Assembly (NCBI RefSeq): GCF_027622945.1
Contig: NZ_JAPZVQ010000010.1
Coordinates: forward strand, 109,112-173,111
Direction of reading: 5' to 3'
Source of the DNA: Glycomyces lechevalierae
Lineage (GTDB): Bacteria; Actinomycetota; Actinomycetes; Mycobacteriales; Micromonosporaceae
Length of the DNA: 64,000 bases
Shown: positions 63,994 to 64,000 of the stretch, piece after piece
Numbering within the stretch: the first letter of the stretch is position 1
Layout of the letters: every line of letters starts with the position of its first letter
Program-made: the position numbers and the translations under genes
Notes under the pieces: model-generated
The model's database searches: none
What the model was told of the DNA's origin: nothing
Seen by the model: only the letters and a program-made list of their open reading frames with translations

Positions 63994-64000
63994 GTTCGTC

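Overview
The window is high-GC chromosomal DNA from an actinomycete. Two blocks of conserved gene order support this. The first is ANTAR response regulator (PdtaR-like) - polA - rpsA - coaE - uvrB, the order also known from Mycobacterium and Streptomyces. The second is tyrS ... tlyA - nadK - recN - steA - steB - (MraY-like) - murJ - glycosyltransferase - pyrG. Many starts are GTG or TTG, several genes look leaderless, and there is a DUF222/13E12 relic. A Glycomyces-like or related non-Streptomyces actinomycete fits, but the genus is inference only.

Layout. Positions 1 to about 10,090 are accessory. They hold the 5' end of a replication-relaxation gene leaving the left edge, an iteron-like octamer cluster, a leftward operon of three small hypothetical genes, and a rightward XRE regulator-flavoprotein operon with an operator over its -35 box. 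Next come a translationally coupled DUF6883/DUF4926 pair, a 1452-residue STAND-type NTPase gene of clearly lower GC (a candidate anti-phage protein), and an actinobacterial hypothetical gene. The block ends at a DUF222/13E12 gene that stops exactly where its HNH domain should begin; this may mark an element boundary.

From 11.5 to 19 kb lie RNA 2'-phosphotransferase (KptA), a DUF1304 membrane protein, a Ser/Thr kinase with an FHA partner, a MarR/RidA divergon with two palindromic operators, an acidic Ca-binding-type repeat protein, a molybdo-oxidoreductase/flavin reductase/DUF6510 operon and an odd tRNA with anticodon CAA. From 19 to 33.4 kb is the core block pdtaR, polA, rpsA, coaE-grpB and uvrB, then terC under a yybP-ykoY-type manganese riboswitch, a degenerate NlpC/P60 protein, and bioB.

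From 33.4 to 40 kb a LacI repressor diverges from a sugar operon: GH3 glycosidase, Gfo/Idh/MocA oxidoreductase, DUF6807/PmoA-like protein and cupin. From 40 to 46.7 kb are an RNase II-family enzyme that appears to carry two C-terminal double-stranded-RNA-binding domains, tyrS, a tripartite R/D/G-repeat - TPR - polyacidic protein, and a HAD phosphatase. From 46.8 to 64 kb are two SCP2-like proteins, two small conserved proteins, tlyA, a Tat-exported cholesterol-oxidase-like GMC enzyme, nadK, a 163-bp inverted-repeat element, recN, and a tightly overlapping envelope/division run (steA to the alkaline-phosphatase-like membrane protein) ending in pyrG.

The most novel-looking items are the STAND/Cap4-like NTPase in the mobile block, the RNB-dsRBD ribonuclease, the tripartite low-complexity protein, the DUF6883/DUF4926 pair, the iteron-like cluster, the class-I-shaped CAA tRNA and the catalytically dead NlpC/P60 protein. 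All functions are read from sequence and family memory; no searches were run.
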